Of a stretch of 64,000 nucleotides of DNA, positions 17,858 to 27,657 are shown piece after piece. Both the position numbers and the translations under genes were made by a program. Positions within the stretch are counted from its first letter, which is position 1. Each line of letters starts with the position of its first letter. Below the pieces are notes generated by a model. The model saw only the letters and a list, made by a program, of their open reading frames with translations. It had not been told where the DNA came from and made no database searches. Source of the DNA: Hyphomonas chukchiensis (GTDB lineage: Bacteria > Pseudomonadota > Alphaproteobacteria > Caulobacterales > Hyphomonadaceae); assembly GCF_000682695.1 (NCBI RefSeq), contig NZ_AWFG01000001.1:496001-560000 (forward strand), given 5' to 3'.

Positions 17858-19645
17858 ATGACTGACTACACATTCGTTGATCACACATATGACGTCGTTG
17901 TCGTTGGCGCCGGTGGCTCCGGCCTGCGCGCCGCGCTGGGTGCAGCCCAGGCCGGCCTGCGCACGGCCTGCATCACCAAAGTGTTCCCGACGCGCTCGCA
18001 CACGGTTGCTGCACAGGGCGGCATTGCTGCCTCGCTCGGCAATATGGGTGAGGATAACTGGCGCTGGCACATGTACGACACCGTCAAGGGCTCCGACTGG
18101 CTCGGCGATCAGGACGCGATCGAATACCTGACGCGCAACGCGCCTGCTGCCGTTTACGAACTTGAGCACTGGGGCATGCCCTTCTCGCGGACCGACGAAG
18201 GCAAGATCTACCAGCGCGCCTTTGGCGGCATGACACGCGACTTCGGCCAGGGCCCTGTCCAGCGCACGTGCGCCGCGGCTGACCGGACCGGCCACGCCAT
18301 GCTGCACACGCTGTACGGCCAGTGCGTGAAAGAAGAGACAGAGTTCTTCATCGAATATTTCGCGCTCGACCTGATCATGGATGACGAAGGCGTTTGCCGC
18401 GGTGTGACAGCCTGGAAACTCGATGACGGCACGCTGCACCGCTTCCGCGCGCAGAAGACCATCCTGGCAACCGGCGGCTATGGCCGCGCCTTCTTCTCGT
18501 GCACATCGGCCCACACCTGCACAGGCGACGGCAATGCCATGGTGCTGCGCGCCGGCCTGCCGCTGCAGGACATGGAATTCGTGCAATTCCACCCAACCGG
18601 CATTTACGGTTCGGGCTGCCTGATTACCGAAGGCTCACGCGGCGAAGGCGGTTACCTGACCAACTCCGAAGGTGAGCGCTTCATGGAGCGCTATGCGCCC
18701 TCAGCGAAGGATCTTGCGTCGCGCGATGTTGTCTCCCGCGCGATGACGATGGAAATTCGCGAAGGCCGCGGCGTTGGCCCGGAAAAGGACCATATCCACC
18801 TTCACCTCGAACACCTTGGCGCCGCCGTTCTGGCCGAGCGTCTGCCGGGCATTTCGGAAACCGCGAAAATCTTCGCCGGTGTCGACGTGACCAAGGAGCC
18901 GATCCCGGTCCTGCCGACGGTTCACTACAATATGGGCGGCATCCCGACCAATTATCACGGCGAAGTGCTGACCAAGAAAAACGGCGACCCGGATTCGGTT
19001 GTGCCGGGCCTCATGGCCGTTGGCGAAGCGGCCTGCGTGTCGGTGCACGGCGCCAACCGCCTCGGCTCCAACTCGCTGATCGACCTTGTCGTCTTCGGCC
19101 GCGCCGCTGGCCTGCGCTGCGGCGAAACGACAGAAGCCGGCGCGACGCAGCCGGAACTGCCCAAGGGCGCCACCGACAGCCACCTCGCCCGCTTTGACAG
19201 GATGCGGAACGCAAGCGGCGACCAGCCGGTCGCCAAGCTGCGCCTCGAGATGCAGAAGGCGATGCAGAATGACTGCGCCGTGTTCCGCACCGGCGACGTG
19301 TTGCGCAGCGGCGTCGAAGCCATTGATGGCGTCTACAAGAAACTGCCGGGCATCGACGTTAAAGATCGCGGCATGGTCTGGAACACGGACCTGATCGAAG
19401 CGCTCGAGTTCGACAACCTGATCGCCCAGGCGTCCGTCACCGTGAACTCAGCCGCCAACCGCGAGGAAAGCCGCGGCGCCCATGCGCGCGAAGACTTCGC
19501 TGACCGCAACGACGAAAAGTGGATGAAGCACACACTTGCCTGGGTCGATGACGCCGGCAAGGTGACGATCGATTATCGCGGTGTGCACGACTACACGATG
19601 TCGAACGAGATCGCGTATATCGAGCCGAAAGCACGGGTTTACTAG
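17858..19645 (+). CDS. sdhA: Succinate dehydrogenase flavoprotein subunit
   Basis: 595 residues, a typical SdhA length. It oxidises succinate to fumarate. The N-terminal FAD motif [12 protein letters not shown] is followed by the covalent flavin attachment His48 in [10 protein letters not shown]. The substrate-site segment [11 protein letters not shown], the catalytic-arginine region [10 protein letters not shown] and the [11 protein letters not shown] flavin motif are present. I place the start at 17858 because GGGAGA lies 7 bp upstream; the overlapping ATG at 17834 would add eight residues. It is third in sdhCDAB. Confidence 0.97.
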   Translation: MTDYTFVDHTYDVVVVGAGGSGLRAALGAAQAGLRTACITKVFPTRSHTVAAQGGIAASLGNMGEDNWRWHMYDTVKGSDWLGDQDAIEYLTRNAPAAVYELEHWGMPFSRTDEGKIYQRAFGGMTRDFGQGPVQRTCAAADRTGHAMLHTLYGQCVKEETEFFIEYFALDLIMDDEGVCRGVTAWKLDDGTLHRFRAQKTILATGGYGRAFFSCTSAHTCTGDGNAMVLRAGLPLQDMEFVQFHPTGIYGSGCLITEGSRGEGGYLTNSEGERFMERYAPSAKDLASRDVVSRAMTMEIREGRGVGPEKDHIHLHLEHLGAAVLAERLPGISETAKIFAGVDVTKEPIPVLPTVHYNMGGIPTNYHGEVLTKKNGDPDSVVPGLMAVGEAACVSVHGANRLGSNSLIDLVVFGRAAGLRCGETTEAGATQPELPKGATDSHLARFDRMRNASGDQPVAKLRLEMQKAMQNDCAVFRTGDVLRSGVEAIDGVYKKLPGIDVKDRGMVWNTDLIEALEFDNLIAQASVTVNSAANREESRGAHAREDFADRNDEKWMKHTLAWVDDAGKVTIDYRGVHDYTMSNEIAYIEPKARVY

Positions 19646-19655
19646 GGGTTTTAAG

Positions 19656-20438
19656 ATGGTTGAACTGACGCTTCCGAAGAACTCCAAAGTCGGCAAGGGC
19701 AAGACCTGGCCGAAGCCGCAGGGCGCAACAAACCTGCGCCAGTTCAAGATCTATCGCTACAGCCCTGAGGAAGCCGGCAATCCACGCTGGGACCTCTATT
19801 GGGTCGACATGGACAAGGCCGGGACGATGATCCTGGACGTCCTGCTCTACATCAAAAACAATATCGACCCGACGCTGGCCTTCCGTCGGTCCTGCCGCGA
19901 AGGCGTGTGCGGCTCGTGTGCCATGAACATTGCGGGCAACAACACGATTGCCTGTACCAAGGGCTTTGACGAACTGCCCGGCGGCGTGATCTCGATCTCT
20001 CCCCTGCCCCACCTTCCTGTGGTCAAGGACCTGATCCCCGACCTGACCAATTTCTACGCCCAGCACGCCTATGTGCAGCCCTTCCTGAAGACCGTCACAC
20101 CGGCGCCCGAAAAGGAATGGAAGCAGTCAGAGACCGACCGCGAAGAGCTGAACGGCCTCTATGAGTGCATCCTCTGCGCCTGCTGCTCGACGTCCTGCCC
20201 GTCCTACTGGTGGAATGGCGACAAGTATCTTGGCCCTGCTGCCCTGCTGCAGGCCTATCGCTGGCTGATCGACAGCCGCGACGAAGCCACGGGCGAGCGC
20301 CTTGATGACCTTGAAGATCCGTTCAAGCTTTATCGCTGCCACACGATCATGAACTGCGCGCAGGTCTGCCCGAAGGGGCTGAACCCGGCGAAAGCCATCG
20401 CGAAGATCAAGCACATGATGGTCGAACGCGTTTCCTGA
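19656..20438 (+). CDS. sdhB: Succinate dehydrogenase iron-sulfur subunit
   Basis: 260 residues carrying all three clusters. [2Fe-2S] ligands lie in [14 protein letters not shown] and the following ACTKG, [4Fe-4S] in [12 protein letters not shown], and [3Fe-4S] in [17 protein letters not shown]. It passes electrons from the SdhA flavin to quinone at SdhC/D. It starts 10 bp after sdhA and closes the operon, converging with the next gene over a short spacer holding only a weak ACGGC/GCCGT hairpin. Confidence 0.97.
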   Translation: MVELTLPKNSKVGKGKTWPKPQGATNLRQFKIYRYSPEEAGNPRWDLYWVDMDKAGTMILDVLLYIKNNIDPTLAFRRSCREGVCGSCAMNIAGNNTIACTKGFDELPGGVISISPLPHLPVVKDLIPDLTNFYAQHAYVQPFLKTVTPAPEKEWKQSETDREELNGLYECILCACCSTSCPSYWWNGDKYLGPAALLQAYRWLIDSRDEATGERLDDLEDPFKLYRCHTIMNCAQVCPKGLNPAKAIAKIKHMMVERVS

Positions 20439-20459
20439 TCTGGCGTGACGGCCGTGCCG

Positions 20460-21464
20460 TTATTCCGCAGGCAGCGGCTCTGGCAGCGCTTCATCTGACA
20501 CGGTATAAACCTGCGTCGACAGGAAATTCCTGAGGTCGGCCACCGACTGGGATGCAGCTTCTTCCTGTGGCAAATGCCCGACATCGGGATAAAGCTTCAG
20601 CTCTGATCCGGCGACGGCCGCATGGAACTTCTCGGCATGGGCGGACGGCACGAGATTATCTTTCTCGCCCTGCATTATGAGCGTCGGCACATTGATGTCC
20701 GCCAGCTTTTCAACGCTCGCATCGGAGCGATCGTCGCGGCCTGTCATGAGGTTCAGGATCGCTTCGCGGTGGCAGGGGGCGCGGCTGAGCGCGCTATAAC
20801 GTTCGACCATCGTGTCCGTGACCAGAGCCGGATCAGCAAAGCTGTCTTCAAGGCCGCTGCGGATCAGCCCGGTCATGTCGATATCCTTCATCACACGGCG
20901 CGCCAGTGGATTGGCAAGCAGCTTGAAGACGAGCGGAGAGGATTCGGCTTCGTCGCCGGTTTTCGGCCAGCCGGAGGCATCCACCAGCACAAGGCCATCA
21001 AGGCGCTCCGGATGCGCCAGGGCGTAGGACCAGGCGGTATGGCCGCCCATGGAATTGCCGACCAGGGTGAAGTGCTCAATACCCAGATTGTGCGTAACCT
21101 GATCGATGGCATCCACGAATTGGGGGATGCCCGTCTCAGATACATCGAGGCAGCGTGACAGACCATGCCCCGGCAGGTCTATTGTCAGAACACGGTAATC
21201 CTTGCGCAGGTCCTTGACCCACGGCTCCCATGTATGCAGCGAAGCGGAAAAGCCGTGCACCAGAACAAGCACCGGCGCATCACGCGGACCAACATCGCGG
21301 TAGTGGATGCGGCTGTCCTCGCCCATCGGCATGAAGCGGCTGGCATTGCTGGCATACATGGATTCCAGGCGGTCATAGCCGATGTCGTCCCGCTTCATGA
21401 CAAACCATCCCGCGCCCAGAATGATGGCAAGTGTTACGACAATCGCAATCAGCCCTCGAAACAT
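20460..21464 (-). CDS. Alpha/beta-hydrolase with N-terminal membrane anchor
   Basis: 334 residues. Residues 3-20 form a hydrophobic anchor, and the hydrolase domain follows. It has the oxyanion element LVHGFSAS, the nucleophile elbow GNSMGG with serine between glycines, an aspartate in PTLIMQGEKD and the catalytic histidine in DVGHLPQEE. The substrate (ester, lactone, epoxide or other) cannot be told. The ATG at 21464 has AAGGA at proper spacing. It converges with sdhB and lies 66 bp downstream of the ThiF/MoeB-like gene on the same strand. Confidence 0.87.
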   Translation of the reverse strand: MFRGLIAIVVTLAIILGAGWFVMKRDDIGYDRLESMYASNASRFMPMGEDSRIHYRDVGPRDAPVLVLVHGFSASLHTWEPWVKDLRKDYRVLTIDLPGHGLSRCLDVSETGIPQFVDAIDQVTHNLGIEHFTLVGNSMGGHTAWSYALAHPERLDGLVLVDASGWPKTGDEAESSPLVFKLLANPLARRVMKDIDMTGLIRSGLEDSFADPALVTDTMVERYSALSRAPCHREAILNLMTGRDDRSDASVEKLADINVPTLIMQGEKDNLVPSAHAEKFHAAVAGSELKLYPDVGHLPQEEAASQSVADLRNFLSTQVYTVSDEALPEPLPAE

Positions 21465-21530
21465 ATTGTGCGTCCTTTCCGGATTCTGTTTTCCCTCTGG
21501 CAAGCACTAAGGGAGAGTGCGGCCCGACTG

Positions 21531-22283
21531 TCAATCGGCGTGTATACTGCCGCACGTACTACAGCTCGCGTCCGCTTTCAGTTTAACTGTTCGCTGCACT
21601 CCGGCCAGCCCGTCCATAAGCAGGATGCGCCCGATCAAGGGCGCCCCCGCGCCGGTTATCAGCTTGACGGTTTCCAGCGCCATCGCCGCGCCGACCATGC
21701 CCGTCATGGCGCCGACTACTCCTACTTCATCGCACGCCTCCGCGTCAGGCGGCGTCTCCGGCACCCAGCAGCGATAGCAGGGCGCGCCGGGCTTCAGGCC
21801 GGACGTAAAGACGCTGACCTGCCCGGACCAGCCCGCCGCTGCGCCGTGCACGAGCGCGCGCCGCGAGGCGTGGGCAGCTGCGTTCAGCGCATAGCGCGTC
21901 GGGAAATTGTCGGACGCATCGATCAGGATATCACCGGCGAGAGGATGGCTTTCGCTCCAGCGGTGGCGATGCCAGGAGACCTGCGTATCCGGGTGAGCCG
22001 CTTGCAGCTTGCTCGCGAGGGTTTCGGCCTTGGGCTGACCAACATCACCTTCCCCGAACTGGACCTGTCTCTGGAGGTTTGAGCGGTCGACGACATCATC
22101 GTCCCAAATCTCGAGCCTTCCCACACCTGCTGCGGCGAGATAGAGCGCGCACGGGCCGCCGAGCGCCCCTGCCCCGACCATGGACAGTGCCGCGCCGCGC
22201 AGTTTCTGCACGCCAGGTCCGCCAATTTCCTTGAGCAGGATATGTCGCTTATGGCGCTCGATATCCACGGTCGCGCCACTCAT
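21531..22283 (-). CDS. ThiF/MoeB/HesA-family adenylyltransferase
   Basis: 250 residues of the E1-like superfamily that adenylates the C-terminal glycine of ThiS or MoaD. The ATP motif GAGALGGPCALYLAAAGVG and the DDDVVDRSNLQRQ block are clear. Two cysteine pairs, CYRC and CSTC, form the structural zinc site. There is no C-terminal rhodanese domain, which fits MoeB or short ThiF rather than MOCS3-like proteins. The partner sulfur carrier is not in the window, so MoeB and ThiF cannot be separated. Its ATG overlaps the nadD stop (ATGA). Confidence 0.88.
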   Translation of the reverse strand: MSGATVDIERHKRHILLKEIGGPGVQKLRGAALSMVGAGALGGPCALYLAAAGVGRLEIWDDDVVDRSNLQRQVQFGEGDVGQPKAETLASKLQAAHPDTQVSWHRHRWSESHPLAGDILIDASDNFPTRYALNAAAHASRRALVHGAAAGWSGQVSVFTSGLKPGAPCYRCWVPETPPDAEACDEVGVVGAMTGMVGAAMALETVKLITGAGAPLIGRILLMDGLAGVQRTVKLKADASCSTCGSIHAD

Positions 22284-22873
22284 GACCTTGCGGCCCGCAG
22301 AGCGGTGGAAGAGGCCGGATCGAGCGGGGCGGTCAAATAGGTCCAAGCGGGCGGCGGGGCCATGGGAAGTGTGCGCGCGGCCGAGGCCGGGATGCGGCTG
22401 CTGGCAAACCGCCGGGCAAAAGGCGCGTTCCGTGCAGCCGTGCCGACGCCGGGGCGCGCGACAATGGCAATCGGCAGCGTGTTCGCAATGCCCTGCCAGT
22501 CCTGCCAGAGGTGGAAGCCGGCCATGTTGTCCGCCCCCATGAGCCAGACGAAATGCGCCCGGGGTGCCCGGTTCACGATGGCGGCCAGCGTGTCGGACGT
22601 ATAGGTCAGGCCGAGCTGGGCCTCGATGTCGGTGACGATCATGCGCGGGTTGCGGGCAAGGGCCCGGGCCGAGGCAAGGCGCGCGTCGAAGTCGCCATGG
22701 GACGCCTTCAGCGGATTGCCGCGCGCAACGATCCACCAGACCCAGTCCAGGCCGAGGCGCCGCATCGCGGTTTCGGCAACATGCACATGGCCGGAATGGG
22801 CCGGGTTGAAGCTTCCGCCAAACAGGCCAATGCGCAGGCCGTCAACCGGTCCCGGAAGCTTCAGGAGATTCAA
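22280..22873 (-). CDS. nadD: Nicotinate-nucleotide adenylyltransferase
   Basis: 197 residues. NadD makes nicotinate adenine dinucleotide from NaMN and ATP in NAD synthesis. The nucleotidyltransferase motif GGSFNPAHSGH is near the N-terminus, and the C-terminal SSTALR matches the family's ISSTxIR signature. The only in-frame start before the motif is a TTG that overlaps the proA stop as TTGA, so a TTG start with translational coupling is likely. The proA-nadD order is common in Alphaproteobacteria, but the next gene here is ThiF/MoeB instead of the usual rsfS. Confidence 0.92.
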   Translation of the reverse strand: MNLLKLPGPVDGLRIGLFGGSFNPAHSGHVHVAETAMRRLGLDWVWWIVARGNPLKASHGDFDARLASARALARNPRMIVTDIEAQLGLTYTSDTLAAIVNRAPRAHFVWLMGADNMAGFHLWQDWQGIANTLPIAIVARPGVGTAARNAPFARRFASSRIPASAARTLPMAPPPAWTYLTAPLDPASSTALRAARS

Positions 22874-24156
22874 GGACGGGTCTGCCCTGTGCCCCTCACG
22901 ACATATTTGTAGATCGTGAGTTGCTCGGCGCCCACAGGGCCCCGCGCATGGATGCGGCCAGTGGCGATGCCGATCTCTGCACCGAAACCGAATTCGCCGC
23001 CATCGGCGAACTGGGTCGAGGCATTGTGCAGGACGATGGCGCTGTCGACCGTCGCGAGGAAGCGGTCAGCGACGGCCTGATCCTCGGTGATGATCGCATC
23101 GGTGTGGCCGGACGACCAGCGCTCGATATGGGCGAGGGCGCCATCAATGCCGTCGACGACCGACACGGCGAGGATAGGCGCGAGATATTCGGTGGCCCAG
23201 TCTTCTTCGGTCGCCGTCTTCATGCTTGGCACAATGGCGCGGGCCTTGGCGTCGCCGCGCAGTTCGCAGCCGGCCTCGGTCAGCGCAGTGGCGATCTTCG
23301 GCAGCAGCGTATCGGCAACCTTGGCATCAACCAGCAGCGTCTCCAGCGAGCCGCAGACGCCAGTGCGGCGCAGCTTGGCGTTGACGACGATATCGACAGC
23401 CTTCTGCGGGTCTGCGGCCGCGTCGACATAGGTGTGGCAGAGGCCTTCGAGGTGGCCGATGACAGGCACACGGGCGTCCATCTGGACGCGTTCGACAAGG
23501 CTGCGTCCGCCGCGCGGCACGATCACATCGATCTGGCCGTCGAGGCCGGAGAGCATGTGGCCGACGGCTTCACGGTCTGTCGTGCCGACGAGCTGGATCG
23601 CATCCTGGGGCAGGCCTTCCTTCTTCAGCGCGGCGCGCATCGCATCGACCAGCGCATGCGACGAGCCCGTGCTTTCCGAACCGCAGCGCAGGATGGCCGC
23701 ATTGCCGGACCGCAGGCAGAGCGTCCCCGCATCGGCGGTCACATTCGGGCGGCTTTCATAGATGATGCCGATGACGCCGAGCGGCACGGCGACGCGCGCA
23801 AAGTCCAGCCCGTTGGGCTGCTGCCAGCGCGCGAGTTCGCGGCCGATGGGATCAGGTAGCGCAGCAATTGCTTCCACGCCGGAAACGATGCCGTCGACGC
23901 GCTTCTCATCCAGGGCGAGGCGGTCAAGCATGGCAGCATCGAGACCCTTTTTGCGGGCCGCTTCCATGTCTTTCACATTGGCTTCAAGGATCGTCGGTGC
24001 GGCGGCGCGGATCGCTTCCGCTATGGCCTTCAGGCCACGTGTGCGGTCATCAGCGCTGAGACGGCCTAGCGCACGCGATGCGCTACGGGCACGCGTGCCC
24101 ATGTCCATCATGGTTTCAGTCAGGGCGGAGTCGGGAACAGGGGATTGAACAGTCAT
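22870..24156 (-). CDS. proA: Glutamate-5-semialdehyde dehydrogenase (gamma-glutamyl phosphate reductase)
   Basis: 428 residues. ProA reduces gamma-glutamyl phosphate to glutamate semialdehyde in proline synthesis. The aldehyde-dehydrogenase fold is evident: GVIGIIYESRPNVT, CLRSGNAAILRCG, and the catalytic Cys268 in RRTGVCGSLETLL. Length and motifs are standard. proB is not adjacent in this window. It heads the overlapping proA-nadD-thiF/moeB series and is divergent from the acyl-CoA synthetase gene. The 192-bp spacer between them shows no convincing promoter or operator. Confidence 0.96.
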   Translation of the reverse strand: MTVQSPVPDSALTETMMDMGTRARSASRALGRLSADDRTRGLKAIAEAIRAAAPTILEANVKDMEAARKKGLDAAMLDRLALDEKRVDGIVSGVEAIAALPDPIGRELARWQQPNGLDFARVAVPLGVIGIIYESRPNVTADAGTLCLRSGNAAILRCGSESTGSSHALVDAMRAALKKEGLPQDAIQLVGTTDREAVGHMLSGLDGQIDVIVPRGGRSLVERVQMDARVPVIGHLEGLCHTYVDAAADPQKAVDIVVNAKLRRTGVCGSLETLLVDAKVADTLLPKIATALTEAGCELRGDAKARAIVPSMKTATEEDWATEYLAPILAVSVVDGIDGALAHIERWSSGHTDAIITEDQAVADRFLATVDSAIVLHNASTQFADGGEFGFGAEIGIATGRIHARGPVGAEQLTIYKYVVRGTGQTRP

Positions 24157-24348
24157 GGCCCTTAGGTGGCGTAAACACAGGCAAACGGCAAGCCCCGGAG
24201 CCGCTATACAATCAGTTCAGGCTGGGTGCAGCGACAGCCAAATCGCCCATGCAGAAGGCATTCCGGGCGATAGTTCGCGTTTGCCAGCTGACTCTGACGC
24301 TGAAAGCCTTAAGCTCATTCCGAAACGTAGAAAATACCGGAGGACACC

Positions 24349-25917
24349 ATGATCGACGTAGAGGCGATGCCATTCATTGCAGACATCCCGCGCGTGCAGG
24401 CGACACGCGTGCCAGACAATATCGCCTACTGGTTTGAGAATGCGTCAACGACCTTCGCCGAACTGGAAACGCGGACCAATCAGGTGGCCAACGGCCTGAT
24501 CAGTCTCGGCGTGGAGCCGGGAGACAGGGTCGCCTACCTGGCAAAGAACACGGACGTCTATTACGAGATGCTCTTCGGCTGCGCCAAGGCGCGGGCCGTG
24601 ATGACCGGCGTCAACACGCGGCTGGCCGCCCCTGAAATCCAGTTCATCCTGTCTGACGCAGCCGCAAAGGTCCTGTTCGTCGGCAAGGATTTCTACGCGA
24701 TCATCGACCAGATCCGCGACCAGTTGCCGGACCTTCAGCGCATCATCACCATTGATGGCGACCGTGAAGACTGGGACTATTATACGAGCTGGCGGAATTC
24801 AAAGCCGAATACAGCGCCGGACCGCACGCCGCTTGCCGATGATGACGTGATCCAGCTCTACACGTCCGGCACGACCGGGCGCCCGAAAGGCGTGCAGCTG
24901 ACCAATGAGAATTATCGGGTCCTGCTGGAACAGGCCCAGACGTTGGACTGGGCAGCCTATGGCGCCGGTGAGGCCGTGATGAACGCCATGCCGCTGTTCC
25001 ATGTGGCGGGCGTCAATGTCGGGATACTGACGGCCGCCCAGGGCGCGAAGGCTGTGGTCCTGCGTGATATCGACCCGACCGTGATCCTGAAGCTCGTTGA
25101 GGAACACAGGATCGCCTACGCCTTCTGGGTGCCTGCGGTTATCCTCATGCTGACCCAACATCCCGAGATCGGGAAGACCGACTTTTCGTCAATGAAGGTC
25201 GTCTCCTATGGCGCCTCGCCGATTGCCGAGAGTCTCCTTTTGGAAGCCAAGGAAATCATGGGTGTGAAGTTTACCCAGCTCTATGGCCTGACGGAGACTG
25301 TGGGCGCAGGCACCTACCTGCCGCCAGAAGCGCACGACCCGGCCTGGGGCAAGCTGCGCAGCTGCGGCGTGCCATGGCCGGGCGCTGTCGTGCGCTGCGT
25401 GGACGGTGACGGAAATCCCGTGCCAACCGGCGAGGTGGGCGAGATCGTGATCAAGGCACGCTTCGTCATGAAGGGCTACTGGAACCGGGCCGATGCCACG
25501 GAAGACGCGATCCGCAACGGCTTCTTCCATACGGGCGACGCCGGCTATTTCGATGAGGACGGATTCCTCTACATCCATGACCGCGTGAAGGACATGATCG
25601 TTTCTGGCGGCGAGAACGTCTATCCGGCCGAAGTGGAGAATGCGATCTTCGGGCATCCGGGCGTGGCTGACGTGGCCGTGATCGGTGTGCCGGACGAGAA
25701 ATGGGGCGAGAGCGTCAAGGCGATCATCGTGCCCAAGCCCGGCGAGACGCCGACAGCCGAAGACATCATCGCCTGGGCCAAGGAACGCATTGCCAGCTAC
25801 AAGTGCCCGAAGACGGTCGACATCGCGACGGAACTGCCACGCAACCCATCCGGCAAGATCCTGCGCAAGGACTTGCGCGAACCCTATTGGGCCGGGCGCG
25901 ACCGCCGTATCGGCTAG
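24349..25917 (+). CDS. Acyl-CoA synthetase (AMP-forming)
   Basis: 522 residues of the ANL superfamily. The P-loop-like A3 motif YTSGTTGRPKGV, the A5 motif YGLTETVG, the A8 hinge GDAGYFDEDGFLYIHDRVKD and the A10 lysine in PSGKILRKDL are all present. It activates a carboxylic acid, probably a medium- or long-chain fatty acid, to its CoA thioester. The ATG has CGGAGG just upstream. It is a single-gene unit ending at a strong terminator. Other acyl-CoA enzymes lie elsewhere in the window but are not linked to it. Confidence 0.9.
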   Translation: MIDVEAMPFIADIPRVQATRVPDNIAYWFENASTTFAELETRTNQVANGLISLGVEPGDRVAYLAKNTDVYYEMLFGCAKARAVMTGVNTRLAAPEIQFILSDAAAKVLFVGKDFYAIIDQIRDQLPDLQRIITIDGDREDWDYYTSWRNSKPNTAPDRTPLADDDVIQLYTSGTTGRPKGVQLTNENYRVLLEQAQTLDWAAYGAGEAVMNAMPLFHVAGVNVGILTAAQGAKAVVLRDIDPTVILKLVEEHRIAYAFWVPAVILMLTQHPEIGKTDFSSMKVVSYGASPIAESLLLEAKEIMGVKFTQLYGLTETVGAGTYLPPEAHDPAWGKLRSCGVPWPGAVVRCVDGDGNPVPTGEVGEIVIKARFVMKGYWNRADATEDAIRNGFFHTGDAGYFDEDGFLYIHDRVKDMIVSGGENVYPAEVENAIFGHPGVADVAVIGVPDEKWGESVKAIIVPKPGETPTAEDIIAWAKERIASYKCPKTVDIATELPRNPSGKILRKDLREPYWAGRDRRIG

Positions 25918-25936
25918 GCCCCGCCACCGGGCAAAG

Positions 25937-25970
25937 AAAAACCCCGCACCGGATGGCGCGGGGTTTTTTT
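25937..25970. terminator. Intrinsic terminator, probably bidirectional
   Basis: ACCCCGC (25941-25947) pairs with GCGGGGT (25958-25964). It is followed by seven T on the plus strand and preceded by an A-rich stretch, so it can serve both the acyl-CoA synthetase gene and the convergent carD. Confidence 0.9.
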
Positions 25971-25990
25971 ATTGTTTGAGGCCGGAAAGA

Positions 25991-26524
25991 TCAGGCGGCT
26001 GCAGCCACTTTTTTCTTGGCGGCGAGGCCCTTGGCCAGTTTTTCCATGGCGGTGGCCTTGTCGATGCTTTCGACGGCAGCCAGTTCGCGTGCCATCCGGT
26101 CCAGCGCGCTTTCGTACAGCTGGCGCTCGGAATAGGACTGCTCGGGCTGGTCGTCACCACGGTGAAGGTCGCGCACGACTTCCGCGATCGAGATCAGGTC
26201 GCCGGAATTGATCTTGGCTTCGTATTCCTGGGCCCGGCGCGACCACATGGTGCGCTTGACGCGGGCACGGCCGCCAAGGGTTTTCATGGCGTCATCAACC
26301 AGTTTGGAGCCGGCCAGGGCGCGCATGCCGGAGGCTTCGGCGCGATTGGTCGGGACGCGCAGGATCATCTTGTCCTGATCGAAGGCGACGACGTAAACTT
26401 CAAGTTCCATGCCGGCGACGGTTTGTTTTTCGACGCTGGTAATCTTTCCTACACCATGCGCAGGATATACGACGCTCTGACCCACTCCGAATGCAAGTGA
26501 TGCGGTGTCTGCTTTTTTAGCCAT
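25991..26524 (-). CDS. CarD/CdnL-family transcription regulator
   Basis: 177 residues. The N-terminal Tudor-like RNA-polymerase interaction domain begins GVGQSVVYPAHGVGKI, followed by the MILRVPTNRA strand. The C-terminal helical domain holds RRAQEYEAKINSGDL and SYSERQLYESALDRMARELA. CdnL proteins bind the RNA polymerase beta subunit and stabilise open complexes at rRNA and tRNA promoters. The ATG at 26524 is used; the longer frame adds only eight basic residues. The C-terminus is a lysine/alanine tail. The gene has its own 247-bp upstream spacer in which I see no clear promoter. Confidence 0.93.
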   Translation of the reverse strand: MAKKADTASLAFGVGQSVVYPAHGVGKITSVEKQTVAGMELEVYVVAFDQDKMILRVPTNRAEASGMRALAGSKLVDDAMKTLGGRARVKRTMWSRRAQEYEAKINSGDLISIAEVVRDLHRGDDQPEQSYSERQLYESALDRMARELAAVESIDKATAMEKLAKGLAAKKKVAAAA

Positions 26525-26771
26525 GAAGTATCGCCCTTTTCTACGCATTCAGAGCCAAACAGGCTTTACCCAGTCCGTTATCTACGGTCTGAGATTAGAC
26601 TTTTCAGCTCTGGTTCAATTATTGCTCAAGTCGTAAGACTATCACAATCGTGCAAGTTTTACAACAGGGTACGGCATAGTGCCCGGGCAGGTCCGGCCAA
26701 TAAAATCAAGAACTTCGTTAACCTTTGGGCCTGTCTGCAGTCATTGCAGCAGCGCGGGCGGCAGGACGGGT

Positions 26772-27113
26772 TCAGTCACCCTCGCCCGGTGCGGGGTTGA
26801 AATATTTTTCCAGCTTACCGGTTTCCTGCGCAAATTTTTCGCGATCTGCTGGCGGCTCTTTCATGCGGGTGATGTTGGGCCAGGTCTTGGCAAAGTCGCT
26901 GTTGAGCTTCAGCCACTTGCCGTCGGGATCGTCTTCGGTGTCGGGCTTGATCGCCTCAACGGGGCATTCCGGCTCGCACACGCCGCAATCGATGCACTCG
27001 TCCGGGTGAATGACGAGCATGTTTTCGCCTTCGTAGAAACAGTCCACCGGGCAGACTTCCACACAATCCATGTATTTGCAGCGGATGCAGGCATCGACGA
27101 CGATATAGGTCAT
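26772..27113 (-). CDS. fdxA: Seven-iron ferredoxin (FdxA type)
   Basis: 113 residues. The N-terminal [18 protein letters not shown] and the second block [16 protein letters not shown] supply ligands for one [3Fe-4S] and one [4Fe-4S] cluster, as in Azotobacter-type ferredoxin I. The C-terminal tail (FAKTWPNIT) also fits this family. The electron partner is unknown. The gene stands alone, 97 bp downstream of the TerB-like gene and 247 bp before carD on the same strand. Confidence 0.95.
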   Translation of the reverse strand: MTYIVVDACIRCKYMDCVEVCPVDCFYEGENMLVIHPDECIDCGVCEPECPVEAIKPDTEDDPDGKWLKLNSDFAKTWPNITRMKEPPADREKFAQETGKLEKYFNPAPGEGD

Positions 27114-27149
27114 GAGCGGGAGGGCCTCTTGAACAGGTGTGCAGCGGGC

Positions 27150-27178
27150 GAAATGGCCTCAGCACGGCCATGTGTCAA
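27150..27178 (-). promoter_or_regulatory. Possible fdxA promoter
   Basis: Reading on the minus strand, TTGACA (27178-27173) is followed after 17 bp by CATTTC (27155-27150), about 37 bp before the fdxA ATG. The -35 is perfect and the -10 weak, so this is tentative. Confidence 0.3.
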
Positions 27179-27210
27179 TGAGACAAGCTGGACTGAGTGT
27201 TTAGCGCGGG

Positions 27211-27657
27211 TCAGGCTGCGCCATCCGTGCGCGCTTCTGCACGTTGGCGGGCGCCGGCGCGGGAGACGTCGTCGACATAGAGGAGCGAGGCGACCTGGCG
27301 GATATAGGCCTCTTCGATGGGGCTTTTCTCGCCGTCCGACAGCGCAACGCGGTAAAGCCCCTCGACGATGGAGATGCGCTCGGCCATGGGGAGCTTCTTC
27401 ACGTGGCGGGTAAACTGATAAGAATCAACGGCTTCCTCGGCCAGAGCCTCGCCTTCAGCGAGCACGGCATCGGCCTTGTCGGCGTCGAAACCGAAGGCTT
27501 CGAGCAGGATTTCGGCGATCATGTCGCTCTCGATATTGACGTAGACACCGTCAATCAGGGCGGCTTCGACCATGAGGGCGGCGGCGGCGACCTGGGGATC
27601 CATGGCCTTGAGGGCCGGTGTCTTGGGAGCGAACATTTGCCTTAGAGCCTTGATCAT
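27211..27657 (-). CDS. TerB-like (tellurite-resistance B family) protein
   Basis: A 148-residue all-helical soluble protein. It resembles the TerB fold, in which paired acidic motifs can bind metal: LMVEAALIDGVYVNIE in the first half and LYRVALSDGEKSPIEEAYI in the second. Many such genes are unrelated to tellurite resistance, and no other ter genes are present. The ATG overlaps the stop of the S4 protein gene (ATGA), so it is translated in the helicase-S4-TerB series. Confidence 0.8.
   Translation of the reverse strand: MIKALRQMFAPKTPALKAMDPQVAAAALMVEAALIDGVYVNIESDMIAEILLEAFGFDADKADAVLAEGEALAEEAVDSYQFTRHVKKLPMAERISIVEGLYRVALSDGEKSPIEEAYIRQVASLLYVDDVSRAGARQRAEARTDGAA

Noticed and set aside
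20448-20460. Short ACGGC/GCCGT hairpin after sdhB as a terminator
   Set aside because: The stem is only 5 bp with a 3-base loop and no T-run, and it touches the convergent gene's stop codon; not listed as a feature.
27211-27657. Tellurite-resistance locus
   Set aside because: Only a TerB-like domain is present, with no terZ, terD or terC partners, and it sits in a translation/RNA gene cluster.
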